From contig NW_019774770.1 of NCBI RefSeq assembly GCF_001039355.2, positions 248,001-312,000 on the forward strand: a DNA stretch of 64,000 nt, in the 5' to 3' direction. Of this stretch, positions 13,433-27,825 are shown in pieces. Position 1 is the stretch's first letter. Every line of letters begins with the position of its first letter. Position numbers and translations under genes: made by a program. This DNA is from Lingula anatina. Its lineage: Eukaryota > Brachiopoda > Lingulata > Lingulida > Lingulidae. A model generated the notes under the pieces. It did not search any database. It saw nothing but the letters and a program-made list of their open reading frames with translations, and had not been told where the DNA came from.

Positions 13433-16400
13433 GTAGGATTTACTGATGATGTTTGATTTCATTGTATTGATATATGTTTTTATTTTTCATTTTCAATTTT
13501 TTCTATTGTTTTTCTATTGTTTTTTTTTTTTATATTTATAGAAACATAACAGTTGTGTCTAAATCAAACTTTTGTGTAGTTATTACATTTATCAAATCTA
13601 TTACATTTTGTATAAACATCTCTATGAAGTCTACAACATCTTGTGTAAATATATTGTTTATCTTTCTGCTAGAAACAAAGAGCATTTTTAGTAAGATAAT
13701 AATGCGTCTGTTTGTATTCCTTAGAGCTGAGCAACAGAGGAGAGAAGATCTTGGAAAGTATAAGATGTTTGTCAAGGTGCTATTTAACAACAAGGAGGTC
13801 TCGAGGACTCATGTCAGGTTAGCCTGGCTTCAGTGCATCTATTTTAATAACTATTGTTTGAAGTAGATTTTCTTTCAATAGATGGTTCTCTGACTTGCGT
13901 CTTCTCTCATGTGAACTATCAATGACTTACAGATGTCCTGAAGTAGATTTGATATTTGTGGGCAGATATAATATCTTATGCAGATGATGTCTAGTAATCA
14001 TCTTATCTTTCCTGTATGATCCTGTTTTAAGATTGTCTTTGAATTGGATATAGAATATTGAAGTTTTTTTCATAATATTCAAATGTAAACTTGCACTTAA
14101 GTTTTTTTTCAGGCCTCTCAATCAGGAGTTCAGGGTTAGTTTTGCCCAAATCTTCAACATTCAGATCATGCAGTGGCCACAGTCAGTAAGGCTACAGGTA
14201 AAGCAAACCTTATGGATTAACAAGACAGGTGCACAGATGATTATTGAAAGTAGAAGTACAGACACAGATGTGTCTGTACATATAGCCATCATCTGCGTCT
14301 GNGTCTTTGCCAAAAAAAAGTTCAGGTTTTCTTTCCGGACCCCACTAGCATCCCTGGTAGATATCTGTTAGTAATGTTCACTGAATGCAATTTTATTATT
14401 TTGTAGTATTGTATGCAGAGGGCTTTATTCAATTTTTTTTAATTATTTCTTTTACCTTTTTGAAAAACACCCCTTATTTTGCCAAATTGTTGTATTGTCC
14501 TCTCAGGTATTTGAAAGTGTAGGCCTGTCCAACAGCATGCTGGCAGAGATCTATGCAGCTGTTCCAGAGGCCACTGTGACAGCTGACACAGTACAACTGG
14601 AAGAGATGGAGTTCAGCAGTGACATCACTGTCACACATGTCCATGAGGGTGTTGGAAGTGGTGAGTACACCGAGTCTGAGTCACACATTCATATTGTTAC
14701 ACTAATTTCATTTATTTTTATTTATATTACACTTTTATATACATCACTCATAGTTTAGAATACAACACTCACAAAAGTGAGCTTCAACTTTGTTTTGCCC
14801 AGATTTTCATCATTGTATGATATTTTGGATGGTTGCTTATACATATTCAGGAAGGTAAGTGACTTTAAAAAATCTCTTTAAGGTAATTAATAAATAAATA
14901 AAAGAAAATTATTGCTAGTAGTAACTCTCTGTAGTATGTATTCCTGAAATAAAAACATATTTTTTTTCCAATCTTGCCAGGTATTCCATTCAGTTTTACA
15001 GCAGATGGCAGCAACCCCCAGTCTCTGATGACCACTGGGATCCTCCTGATGTCTGTGTCCTGGGGAGTGGACACCAATGGACTGCCCCTAGTACCACCCA
15101 CTAGTAGTAATGTCAACCAAGCGTTCAGGTGAGTGGATATCTAGACTTAGATATATACGGTCAAGGTACCAGGCCCAAATGATTTTTCTGTACAGATTTT
15201 TTTATGGAATGATGGATGAGAGAAAATGAAATAGTGAATTTTTTTTTCTTTTTTTTAGTTTAAGTAATGTGTCATATATATATACAATCTAGCAAAGTGA
15301 TATCAATTTTTTAATGATACGTGAGGGAATCATTTTAATCTGGGGATATTTTCTCTGTTTCAGTGCAATGAAAGGTCTAGATGCTGTGGCAGCTATAGGA
15401 GCCTCAGCTATGGTAGACATGGAGAAGCTGTCCAAGTGGATAGCAGAGTCAAGGCTTGACCCCAATGACCCCAGCAATGCTGACCTAGTCTACATGATGA
15501 AGGTAATGATATGGAATGGGTCGACATATCTATTCATGTTTATGAATAGAGTGAGGGCAGTGCACAAATAAACCCTTTTTATTACCTGAAGCTATTTATC
15601 CAGGCTATTTATGGTATTTTGCAACCAATATATTAATGTAGATTTATAATAATGCTTATGAAAACAATCACTGATGACAGCAGTGCATAGATAAACCATT
15701 GATAGTATTTTACTTTTTATTATCTAAGCTTTGTATCTAGTCTGTGTAATCACATACTTTCTAAAGCATTTTAACACACATTATTACGTCTTTCCCAGCC
15801 CATGAAAGATGGCACTGGACTGCAGATGCCGTCTTATTTTCGCTTGGAGCACCTTCAAGAAGAGTTCAACTTCACCACAGATGAAGAACTGGACATGCAT
15901 CGCAGGTTCCGTCTGATCAGGCTGCGTGAAGAGGAAGTTCCACTGTTCAAAAACAAACAAATCCCTGCACTGGAAAAAGACATTCCACAGGATGCATTTC
16001 TTGTAAGTGGACGAGATATAGATAGACAGATACATTCTAACAATATATTTTGTTGTCAAAAGGAAAAAGATTAAGAATACTATTGTAGATTATGATTTTG
16101 GATTTGTAGGAGTGATGAAATTCCATTGCAATTTACTAATCACAATTACTTTATTTTTTTACTAGGAATATGAGAAGAAAGAAAAAGAGAAGGAGCAGTT
16201 GAGGGAGGACAAAGACATAGAATCTCATAGAGCTGCAGTTGCACAGTTCATGCAGAGGGTAACATTACACGTTATTCTTATTCACACTATGTAATTTTCA
16301 AGACATATAATTCTTTTCAAGTAGACAAAGAAAGGTCTTAATTTGGCTGTGAAATTTAGAGTTCTATTTTGTCATTCTGCAGGTGAGAGAGCAAGTCCTG

Positions 16401-19400
16401 CAGAGGTTCAGACTGGCAGCACATCAGAAGTCATTTCATGATGTTGTCTTTGAGGAGGAGGTGCCAAATATAGGGTAACTATAGAAACTGCCCATTAAAA
16501 CAATAAGATTTGTAGACCGAATGGATATTTCTGTACATTTGTGTATATGTTAAAATGGCATATGCTACATGTTACATTGTTGAACATTTATTTTGTATAT
16601 TCTTGCATAAAAGTGCTCTGTAGAAGTATACAGAGCTAAGAATAAATAGATAAACTAATTTATACAATACAAACAAATTAACGAAATGAATTGCTACTTC
16701 AAGAAAATTTTTAATATTTATTTATTTTACCTTAAGGACCCTGGCCATCAACCTCCAGCAGCTTGGAGAGCCCAGGAGACCACTGAGACCTGTACGTAAA
16801 GAGAGGAAGAAGGTGTCTGCCCAGAATGTCTCCGAGGCTGATGTAGTCATCAATGTTCAGAGAGCCTATGATGTACCCATCAGAACAGATGCTGTGCCGT
16901 ATGTTATAGACTTATATCTTCTTACATGTAAAGGTTATTTGATCTGCATATATAACATTGAGACAGGAAACTGAACATTGTAGGCTGTGGTGTAAGCCAC
17001 TAGTTTGAATTGAAGAAATTCACAGGTAGATTTTCCCACTTGTCTGACTTGGACATTATCTTTTTTCTATTATCTATGTAAAATTTTCATCTTCGGATGA
17101 GATCATATTGAAGTGCAGTCTGCAGTGTTATGTAATCATCTTTCCTTTTTTATATGTTTATCTCATATTATTTATTTATCAAAAAAAATTGTCATTTGTT
17201 TGGTACATTGATATTGATGATTTCCTTTACAGAAAGGCCGATGGTCGTGGTCAAAGGGTAAAAGTCCCTGTCACTCAGGTAGGTTTTTTCATTATATTTA
17301 TAAACAGGTTGTTATATATATTATAGATGACACTTATAATCACTGTTTTCTCTATTGTAGACTTTTTTCAGAGAACACGATTCATTTTCTTGAAATTTCA
17401 ATTGCTTCCTTAGATTATGCTAATGAACTAATAGTTATATTTTTCCGATTTTTCTTTTGTAGACCTTTTAGTATAAGTGATTCATGTCTTTGAATTTTTG
17501 ATTGAAAAAGTATGTTTTTCTGAGACAGACTTTGACATGTCAGTATTTTTTTTTTCTGTACAGATATTGGTGCGTCCATTCATAGAAGCAGTATTCCAGG
17601 GAATCTCATCCAAGACCCCTGTGGCAGATGGCCCAAATCCAAGCTGGAATTATAACATCAGACTACCCTTCAGGTAAATTCTTTTATCTTTGAAAAATGT
17701 GTGGAAATTATATTTTCTTAAAACCTGTAGCCTTCAAATGAAAGAAGGGTAACAGGAAGGTTAATTCCCTTCAGCAGTGCTTTCAGACTTATACCTAGTT
17801 AATGTTCTCTTTATGATATACCACCTCTGTATATAGTGGGGGTAAGGAAACAACTTATTTTACTGGCATCCAAAAAAAGCATTTCATATACTTGAAAAAC
17901 TGCAGAAACATATATTATTATGAGAAACTGACCAGGGAGTTTTTACTTTCTCTACTCAGGACTGATGTAAAAAAGTTTTTTATGTCATAAAGAAACTGAC
18001 TTGTTATAGGCATATTTCAATTGAATAATTAAATATGGTAAAGAGTTTTGTCAGGTGTGCTTTTCACTATAATAGTCTCTGTTAAGGAACAAAATTTATC
18101 TCATCCTGAAGATTTTGTCTTGAGAAAATAAGTAGCGCTTCTTTCTTCTTTCTAGACCTGAAAATGGTGATTTTTCTCCGTCCAATTTACAAACCATCAG
18201 GGATCATTTGTACCTTAATTTATTTGATGAAGTGGTAACAGACATGGCATCTGTAAGTATCCCCCCCTTTGGTTATCTACGTGATTCCTATGTATTTTCT
18301 GCATAACAAAGGAGTTATTTATTTATTTTATTAGTGTTTTTTTATAGTGTTTATTATTTATATAGTGTATTGTAATGTATTTTTATGTATTTATGTGATT
18401 GTTAAAAGTATAAATATCAAAACAAATTTAATGTAATAGTTAATGTATGTGTATTTTGGATGAATTTTTACTTTTTTTAAATGAATGAAAGATATGTCCA
18501 CATAATCAGACTAACATCTTCACTTTTTTTTTTTCACCCAGAATCAGGCGACATCAGGCCAGGAAGTTCACCAGCGCATTGAGAAAAACTGGCTGGGCAG
18601 CCTGTACATTCCCTTCTCTACTTTGTACCAGAACTCACTGGTAAGTAGCCTGGTGGTGAAAGAACTTACTAATGTTTTAAACAGGGATGAGATTTGTTTG
18701 ACTTTTTGGGACAAAAAATATGATTGGCCTAGGCGTCCCCCTGGACCCCATGCCATATTTTCTGACTTTTCACTAGTTGGCAGTCTCATCTCTGTTTTAA
18801 AGTGTGCATGCTTGAGATAAGGCATCTTTGTAATGTGAACTAACAATATGTTGTGATCGAGCTGCCTCTGCTTAATAATCTTTAGGTAGTATCTGTCTAG
18901 AATTTTGCATTAACTATAAGACTGATACAGCAGAATAATTGAGTTTGCAAGTCTCAAAATATATGTTGAAGTTGACAATGAAAAAATGGCTCCTTGAATG
19001 AATTAATAATCATACATGATTTTATATATGATTGTACATATATCAAGGCATGTAGTTTGGAAGTGAATGCATTTTAATGTCGTGACATATAAAGTAGAAG
19101 TTGTTTTTATGCATGGAACTATGCTCACAGTAGTTGTTTGCATGCGTCACTATACTATGTTTGCATGTTTCACAGGAACCACACCCTAATAATAAGGTAA
19201 TGCTAAACACTGGTGAAAGGGTTTGAGTGCTCTGAATGATCTCTTTACACATTTACAATTATCTTTTTTTGTTGAAAATTTAATTTCACAATTTTGAGTG
19301 TTCTTATTTTCATTAAAGATGTTTTCATCATATAATAATTTTGATTATTTTCTTTGGCTAACTTTAAATACATTTGTCCAAATATCATGACATTGATTTT

Positions 19401-20329
19401 TATCATCATAATCAGAAAATATTATTGTTATAATCAGATTATATTTATAGTTATTATTTCATACTAGAGCTTTAGTTATCATCTTTACCTTTGACATCTT
19501 TGTTCTTTTGGTCTTAATTTTTTTAGCTCTTTCTACTGGAAGATTTGTTTTCTCGTTGCAAATTAAAGCTATCTCAACATTCAGTAACTTGTTTGCGAAC
19601 TTTCTACATACCCTCTACTTGTACAATACTGTCCTGGGGTAGCGCTAGCACTCGCCAATTTAGCCAAATGCTAAAACTGACTTAATTTGGCTAAACAAAA
19701 AGGACTTGATTTGGCAAATTTTAGTCAAACTAAAGTTATTTTCATAAGAAATTGACAAAAAAGTGATGATTTGGCGAAGCGAAAAAAATTGCTAGCACTA
19801 CCCCAGACTGTCCCAGTGTTCATTTCTTAGTTTGATTAGTTTGAGAATCAAAAGATTAAAAAATTGTTGCTAAATTTACATTAGGTTTGTTTGTATGTAT
19901 GTATGTATGTATGTATGTAGAAGAAAAGAAATGTGCATCAGCATAATTTATTAATTTTTTTCATTCAGTTTAATGACCTAGTACAACTGCTAATTGATAG
20001 TGTGGAGAAACCCCACTTCTAGTTACCTGTCTTTTCAAAGTGAAAAATTTAGACTACTGAGTATATATAATTCCTTTGCATTTTCACACTAGCTAGCATT
20101 CTTACACCATAGTAATCCCCTCAATGTGCACATATTATATGATGTTGTATGTAGCTATTTTAATCTTCAGCTGCACTGTCATAAACATGTTCATTTTGAA
20201 AAGATTTAATATTTTTATGTTTGTTTGTTTTTGAGAAAAATACAACAGTATGAATACACAATTTAATCAATGTCTAGTCTAGAAATGGGCTTTAGCAGGG
20301 TGTTTCATAATTAAAAACATGAGTTTCAA

Positions 20330-20380
<51 letters not shown>

Positions 20381-22829
20381 AGATTGATGGCACATTCCGC
20401 ATCAACTCTCCGTCCATACTGTTGGGGTACACTCATGACGGGAGCAGGACCAGCATAGACCCCACTGGGGCTGGGGGAGTGGAGGTGGGCCGAGGGAACG
20501 CAGAGGACACGTATATCTCCCTCTTCATCACCATAGAGCCACAGCTTAGCTCTCCAGAACACATCAGAGAAAAGGTAGTTTGTGTGTGTGTGTATGTACT
20601 TCCGCATGTGTTTTAAGAAGGTAATTAGAAAAAAAATATTCTCAGGATTATTAAAGCAACAGGAAAGGAAGCCCCCCTCCCCCCAACTCTGCCGTAACTT
20701 CTTTCATTTTTTACCTATTCTCTCTGCAGATTACTTTCTGAACATATTCTTAACTGTTATATTTCTGCATTTTCGGCTGTACTATTCTGTCGTACAATTT
20801 CCATTCCTGTCTCAACCTCACACAGAAAGAAGGAGAACCAGACACAGGTAAAGAAGATGAAAAAGAAGACAAAACACCAAGTAAAAGAACACCTGTGCCA
20901 AGAGGCAGAGGCATTCACAATGTACCCAGAGACCATCCTGCCAGGAAACCAGTTCATGCCATTCCTAGAAAAGTTTCTGAGATTGTCAAAGAAGTCTGGC
21001 ATAGTGTATGGACAGCATTTTCCCCTACTGATGCCTTCAGTTTTTTCAAATATTCCTCTACTTACCTTTGTTTGATTATGTATTCACATATTTATATATT
21101 TATCTTGTTTGTGTTCATTGTTCATTTAAAGGATGCAGCATTTTTTCCAGATACTTTACATGTTGTGTTGTTTTATAATAACTTGTACAGTTGATTCAGC
21201 TGTTGCTAGTTCAAAACATTTTTGTATTTCAGAGTCTAATAGCAATTTCCAAGTTGAGTGAATTGGTTATGTAATTAAAAGTGATAATAAATATAAAGTA
21301 AAGGAAAGTTGGGTATTTAAAAGTCTATCCTTCATTTGAAATTTTTGAGACGAAAATGCCGTCTATTATCGGTGAATTTAATTTTAACAATGTTAATTTT
21401 TGGGGTCAAAACAATGTAATGACCATGAAAAATGTTTTGCTTCTGTTCCTTATTTCTGTCCTCTGCCATTTTAGTTTGACAGCAATGAAGACCCCAAGCT
21501 TATCCTAGCGGCTGATGCCTGGATTGAGGCCCTGCAGAAGAAGTTCCCCAAGAGAGAGTACAAGACCACGGTGATTGACGTGAATGGAAAGTCTGTGTTC
21601 ATCACAAGGTACTTCAAGTCACTGAAACCTCCTGATGAGATCCTCAACCAGAACACAGCACCACAGGCTCAGGCAGTAAGTATAACCAGATATGGTAAAT
21701 AACATAAAGTACTCTGTTTATCATGAAAGATTACCAAATCAAAATATATATACATATTAACAAGTTATATTTTCAAAAAGGATATTATAAGAGAAGGAGC
21801 ATTATTGAGGCCTAGAAAAATACTTTATCAGTGTGTTCTTCGTATAATTCTTCTCTTGATATTCCAGGAACTGGTGGCCAGATACGTGTCCATGATTCCT
21901 TTTGTGTCAGATAGTGTGGTCTTCCCAGGGCTATGTGATATTTGGAGCACCTGTGATGTAAGTTCCTTTTTTAAAAGTTTATGTATTTATTTCAACTTCA
22001 AGATTATCAGCACTTGAAATAAGTTGTGAAAGTAGTAAAATAAAGGTCCTGTTTTTTTTTTTTTTTTTTAATCACAACTGCAAACTACGCCTCTGCCCCA
22101 TTTCCACTCATTGTGCCCTATTCTTCATAGAACACTTGGGGACTGCTCTATTTATTTGATGTATGTCCATTGTGTTGCAGCAATTCCTGCAGATGTTGGC
22201 TGGAGATGAGGAGGAACATGCTGTACTTCTGTGCAACTATTTTTTACAACTGGGGAAACAAGCATGGTTATGTTTAGGTAAGATGATGTCTATAAAGATG
22301 TGACAATAATATGAGAATTTTCTGGGATTTGTGCTTAAAATTCTCCTTTGAAAAAAAGCTTTGTTTTTGTCACTTACTTAAATTATGTCAGTTTATTGTG
22401 CTTATATACATGTTTATATACATGTTATAAGAATAGCACAGAAAGTCATTTTCTGGCATTAGTCCTCAAAACTTATTTTCACTTTTCAATTTAAATTTTT
22501 TCTTATTTTTATTTAAATAATTTTTTATCATATAATTTACTTTTTCTATGCCATATTTCTGTACTTTCATCCTATTTTCTATGCCATTTTGTGTCCTTTC
22601 ACATGCTTATTTGACAACATGTGCCTTCTGTATTAACTTTACTTCCACATTGCATTGCCAGGCACTGCAATTCCTGAGGGTGGGACAGCCTATGTACTGA
22701 CCAAGGAGGCCAATGGCTACTTAATTTGGAATGGGAGCACAGGAGAAAGCTACAGCCATACCAACCCATTCTGTCCTCTACAGAGTATAGGCTGTCTGGT
22801 TAACCAGGAGAATGTAAGTATACTGTGAT

Positions 22830-22870
<41 letters not shown>

Positions 22871-24210
22871 ACCTCATGAATACATTTTGTCTGTAAATTT
22901 GTTTGTGTACTGTTCTTTTTATGCTTGTATGCACTATTCAAGACTAGGAAAAGTTTTTTTCATATGAAAGAACAAGCTTAAATGGCAAAACCAACTCTCC
23001 TCTATCACAATCTGCAGACATCCTAGAGTCCAGTACGTGATGCTGGCCATTGTATGACAAACATGTCTCACTGTTACCATTAAAAACATATATAGCCAAT
23101 GGCAAGGTGAACTTGTCCACTATCACACCTGTCACACTCAGCCATGCTCGCCTGACACCGTGACTCACCTGACAAAAACCTATTAGTAGACCTGCTCTCT
23201 GCACACACCTGAAGTAATTAGGAGTATCCTTAAACCATAGGACACCTCAGGTGTCAAATAAGGAGTGGTCATCTGGGGTCACATTAATATAGTCTTTAAT
23301 CAGCTTCTAATTTAAGATGTTCTTGACAGTGTGTGTGTGTAGTGGAGGAGGGGGGAGACCAAATTAATGACATAGTATTACTAGTACTTCTTGACAGTAG
23401 AGGCAGTAGGAATAAATAATTTACATTAATCAGCTTCTTTTTTGAGTTGTTCATGACATATGGGGGAGCTGACAACTAGCATACTTTAATCAGTTTCTAA
23501 TTTAAGAGGTTCTTGACAGTTAAGGGGCTCAGAATTACTAGCATGCCTTATTCAGGTTCTAATTTAAGAAATTCTGCAAAAAGGAAGGAGGAGATGTACA
23601 GAAATGGATAATTTGCACTTCTTTAACCAGTTTCTTCATTAAGAAGCTTCCAAATCTTTAGGAGTAGATGACAAATTTGTCAGGGCTATTTTAGGAAACT
23701 CAACCAATCTAAGGGGAGGGGCAAACTTTTGTAATTAAGCATATATTTGAGGTGAGATGTAGATATTAATTATTATTCCACAGGTTGACCACAGTGCCTT
23801 GATCCACCCATCTCCCACCACCTTTTCTAACTGCTCCTTCTATCTTAACTTTTATGTACATATCTTAATGTCTGGGATAAGCTGTAGAGTTCTGGAAGCT
23901 TCTTTATATATTTTATGGTTTATTTGATTTTAAATTATTTATTTTATTATTTATTATTTATTTTTACAATTTAATAAAAAATCATTATGTCTTTGGACTC
24001 CCAATTACCCATAATAATTTGAATGAAAGGAAAAGAATTTTAAAAAGTGAAGGAAATGTTGTGGTTTTGTGATTTATCTTACAGGATAACCACACCAGTT
24101 TGTAGTAAAAAATAAATATTGCATATTTGAGATTTCAGAGATGATCAGTCCATGTGTTCACCTGTGTTAGGAATGAGTATGTGAACAGGAATGTGATGTA
24201 TGCACCAACC

Positions 24211-24260
<50 letters not shown>

Positions 24261-27200
24261 ACTGAATAGTATTCTTCTAAGATTCTTATAAATTTCATTA
24301 TAGAGGAACACTTGAGAAATATTCATTTTGTTTTTCCAAGAATCGTGTTTTGACCCAAATGCACAAATGCATGCTATAATATCAAACAGGGGGAAATATC
24401 TTGAAAATATAAGAATATTTATGAAGACGGTTCAACAATATCCTTGTTCCGTTAATATATTTTATTTTATTGTAGTCACTTGTCAAAATTGATCAAGACT
24501 GGAATAAATCTTAATAACATGAGGCTACTGAATTATGATTATGTGAAATTAATGCAATATCCCCATTCCTGTCTTTTATTTTATACACCATGCTCTATAC
24601 AATTTGCACCAAAAAAAATCCACTTTTTTTTTCACCAGTTTACAGAATGTGTTGGTGTGTGTACAATAAATCAACTGGGTGTCTTGTTAGAATTTAGATC
24701 TCTTGTGTTAAGTCTTTATTTGGTAATGTAGATTGAATTTTACTCTGTTTTTGCTCTGTGGGCTGTTGAGAAAAAAACATGCAACCCTAAAGGCATGTTA
24801 CAAAGTTCAGTAGGAGGTGGCAGTGTCTTGGTACACTGGGGTCCTAACGTAATATAAGAGGACTTTCCTGTTATTTGGTGCACTAAGCGTTGAAGTCTAG
24901 ATCTTTAGTGAAATATTATAGAATACATGGCGTAATCTTTTTAGATAAGGAACTGATTTAAGAGCATTGAAATGTATCTCTCTGGAATATTTGTATGATT
25001 TCCTCTTACTGTATTATATATTTATTTGTGTTTTATAATCTGTGGAAAATAGTGTCTAACAGGTGTCACGCACTCTTCACAAGAGTTACAAGAGGCAACA
25101 GTCAAGAGGAAAGTATGGTTACCCAATCTAATAATATGTTTCTGATATGCATTTCTTAAGTGTACTTCGAATGTAATTAATTTTTCTATGTGGGACTACA
25201 ATCAGGGAGTGCAAACTCTGTAAGATGAGATCATCTTCCCCCTCAATACACGCAGAGCAGAAATGGAAGATGGTTCCAACTAAAACAGTGGTTGAGTCTT
25301 GAAGTGACAGTGCCTTGGTACATTGGGGCCCTTAAGTAATACGGAAGAGCTATTCTGTCATTTGGTACACAAAACATTTTAATCTAAATCCCAAGTTCAA
25401 TATGAGATAATTACTTATGAGATGAAAATTATCAAACTTTCAGATGCATAATTTTATAATCATAAAATTATGTTTCTTTATAGCATTTGTGGTGCTTTTA
25501 CTGGATAAAGTAGAAAATAGAGAACTCTGCTTTCAAATTTTGTGGCTATCACTAATAAATTAGGGATGGTTCTAATTATAAGAAATTATGACTTAAATAA
25601 TACAGTATCTATAAATTTTCCCCCAATGAAAAGTTCGAGTAATTACCGTATGTCATGGAATACATGTCGTAATCTTTGTAAAAAAACAAAACTAAAATAT
25701 CTCTGTCTAGAATATTTTTATGATTTTCTCTTATTGTATTATTAATTTATTCATTCATTCAATCATTTTTTTGTATTTATTCATTTATTTGTGTCTTATA
25801 ATCTGTGGAAAATAGTGTTTAACAGATGTCAACCTATACAAGAGCTTCACAGTTACAAGAGGCAAAGGTCATTCAGGAAGTTGACATGTGGTTAATTCAA
25901 AGTATATAAAATGTAACTTAACTGCATTTTGTTCTGAAAAAAGTTCATACACACCTGTTTTATCGGATATAAATAAATTTTTCTAAGTGGGACTACAAAC
26001 AAGGAGTACAAAGTCTGTAAGATGAGAATGACTTCCCCTCAATACAAACAGAACAAAAATGGAAGACAGTTCCAACTAAAACAACCATTAATTTTGTAAC
26101 AGTTTGAGTCTTTCCTTGCTGCCATAAATAGTAAATTGATTTAATCAGTAGAAAAATGTTTGATTTAATGATAACTTTTGCTTTTTGTAACAAACACAGC
26201 GGTTTCCTGTAATTTGATTTTTAAAAAACCTGCCCACTTAAAGTAAACTTTTTTGTATGCCCATGTCACAACATCATAATGACCAATGTCATGGAGTGTA
26301 AATAAATGTAATTTTTTATTTCCAGATCTGGGCTAATGTCCAGCCCAATGACCAGCCTTCCAGGATAGACTATGATGTCCACAACACCTCTAGCTGGAGA
26401 CCCTTCTTCAACAACAGCTTTCCTAACCCTGGCCTGGCCTCCATACAAGTGAGTCAGGACAGATAGGGCAATTTAAACTTAATATTATAAACAGCAGTTA
26501 TTATTATTATTATTTTTTTTTTTAATGTTATAGTTGTATATTAATTTTTTTTTTAAATGTCATTTAACAAATAAGTAAATATACAGTGTTGCTGTCATAG
26601 TTATTTTTGCAGACAGTTAGCCAAGGCCTCTTTATCTTTGCATGTCCAATTCATTGACTCCATTTGCTTGAAAGAGCTCTATTTTTCTGTCATACTCATC
26701 AAATTAAAGTTTTAGGCTTCAACATTTTCTGAATTGATGGGAAATTTCTTAGATTTCATTTTGGCCATCCAGTAGTTTCCTCATTACTTGCCATGATTTT
26801 TAAGTATAGTCTTACATTCCCTATTATAAAATGTTCTTCCTTGTTTTTGTTATTTTTTTGAATAATAGAAATTATATTGAACTCTATAGAGAATGAAAAA
26901 AAGAAGTTAAAGATACTGCAAGTAATAAGCTAACTTAAATAATATGATTATTAACTAAACATAACTATTGATAACTAAAATGAATAACTAATGATCACCA
27001 TAGGGGAAACGTGCATAAATTTGATACATTGTCATCTTATTACAACATTCAAAAAAACAATTATCTTTCTCCCTTCAGCCAGAGAACCTGCTGTATTTCC
27101 CCACAGACAAGAATTATGTGGTGGACCTACAGGACAAGATAGAACGCACAGTACGGCAGAGGTTCATGGAGGACTGGCGACCCCAAAGTATCACCAGGTG

Positions 27201-27774
27201 GAACCGACTCTGCCAGCAAACGTTCAGAAATCTTCTACCAAAGTATGTAAGCTGGAATGGCAATTAATGCATGGAATGTAGTTGATGGGTTGATGTCATT
27301 TTGTTTTGCTTGTTTCCATTATAACCAGGCCATAGAATACCAGTTTTTGAAATAAGCAATAATCACTTTGACTACCTTTTTTTTTCCTTGGGAAATTTGC
27401 CTCGATAAAAACCTTATGATTTTGTCCTACAGTTATCATTTAGACACCAAAATCTCTAAAGATTTAAGGTATTAAATAAGATTTAAGAATTTATTTATTT
27501 TTTATTTTATTATTTCAGGATGGAGGAAACTCGTGGCAAGGGCATGGGTCAGCAACATGCCAGTGAATTGGAGAGTGTTCTAGGAGCATACAAGGTAAAT
27601 TCAGCTATTGCTCTTCAATCTTTCAATTTCTTGTGATAAAGAACAATGGGTTTTGCACATTTAACTTTCAAGTTCAATATATCAATCCTTTCTGATTTGT
27701 AGCCAGCAATAATTTTTATCCTAATATATCTTCATATGCTATTTAGTCAACTCAATATTTTAGATTCAACACGA

Positions 27775-27825
<51 letters not shown>

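Noticed and set aside
13474-13866. 130-codon open frame
   Set aside because: Only its 3' part, 13725-13817, is a real CC2D2A exon; the rest is T-rich intron read through.
18267-18279. Thirteen bases identical to the start of microRNA miR-9, with a short complementary stretch downstream
   Set aside because: The match stops after 13 bases, the stem is only about 10 pairs, and the rest of the mature sequence is absent.
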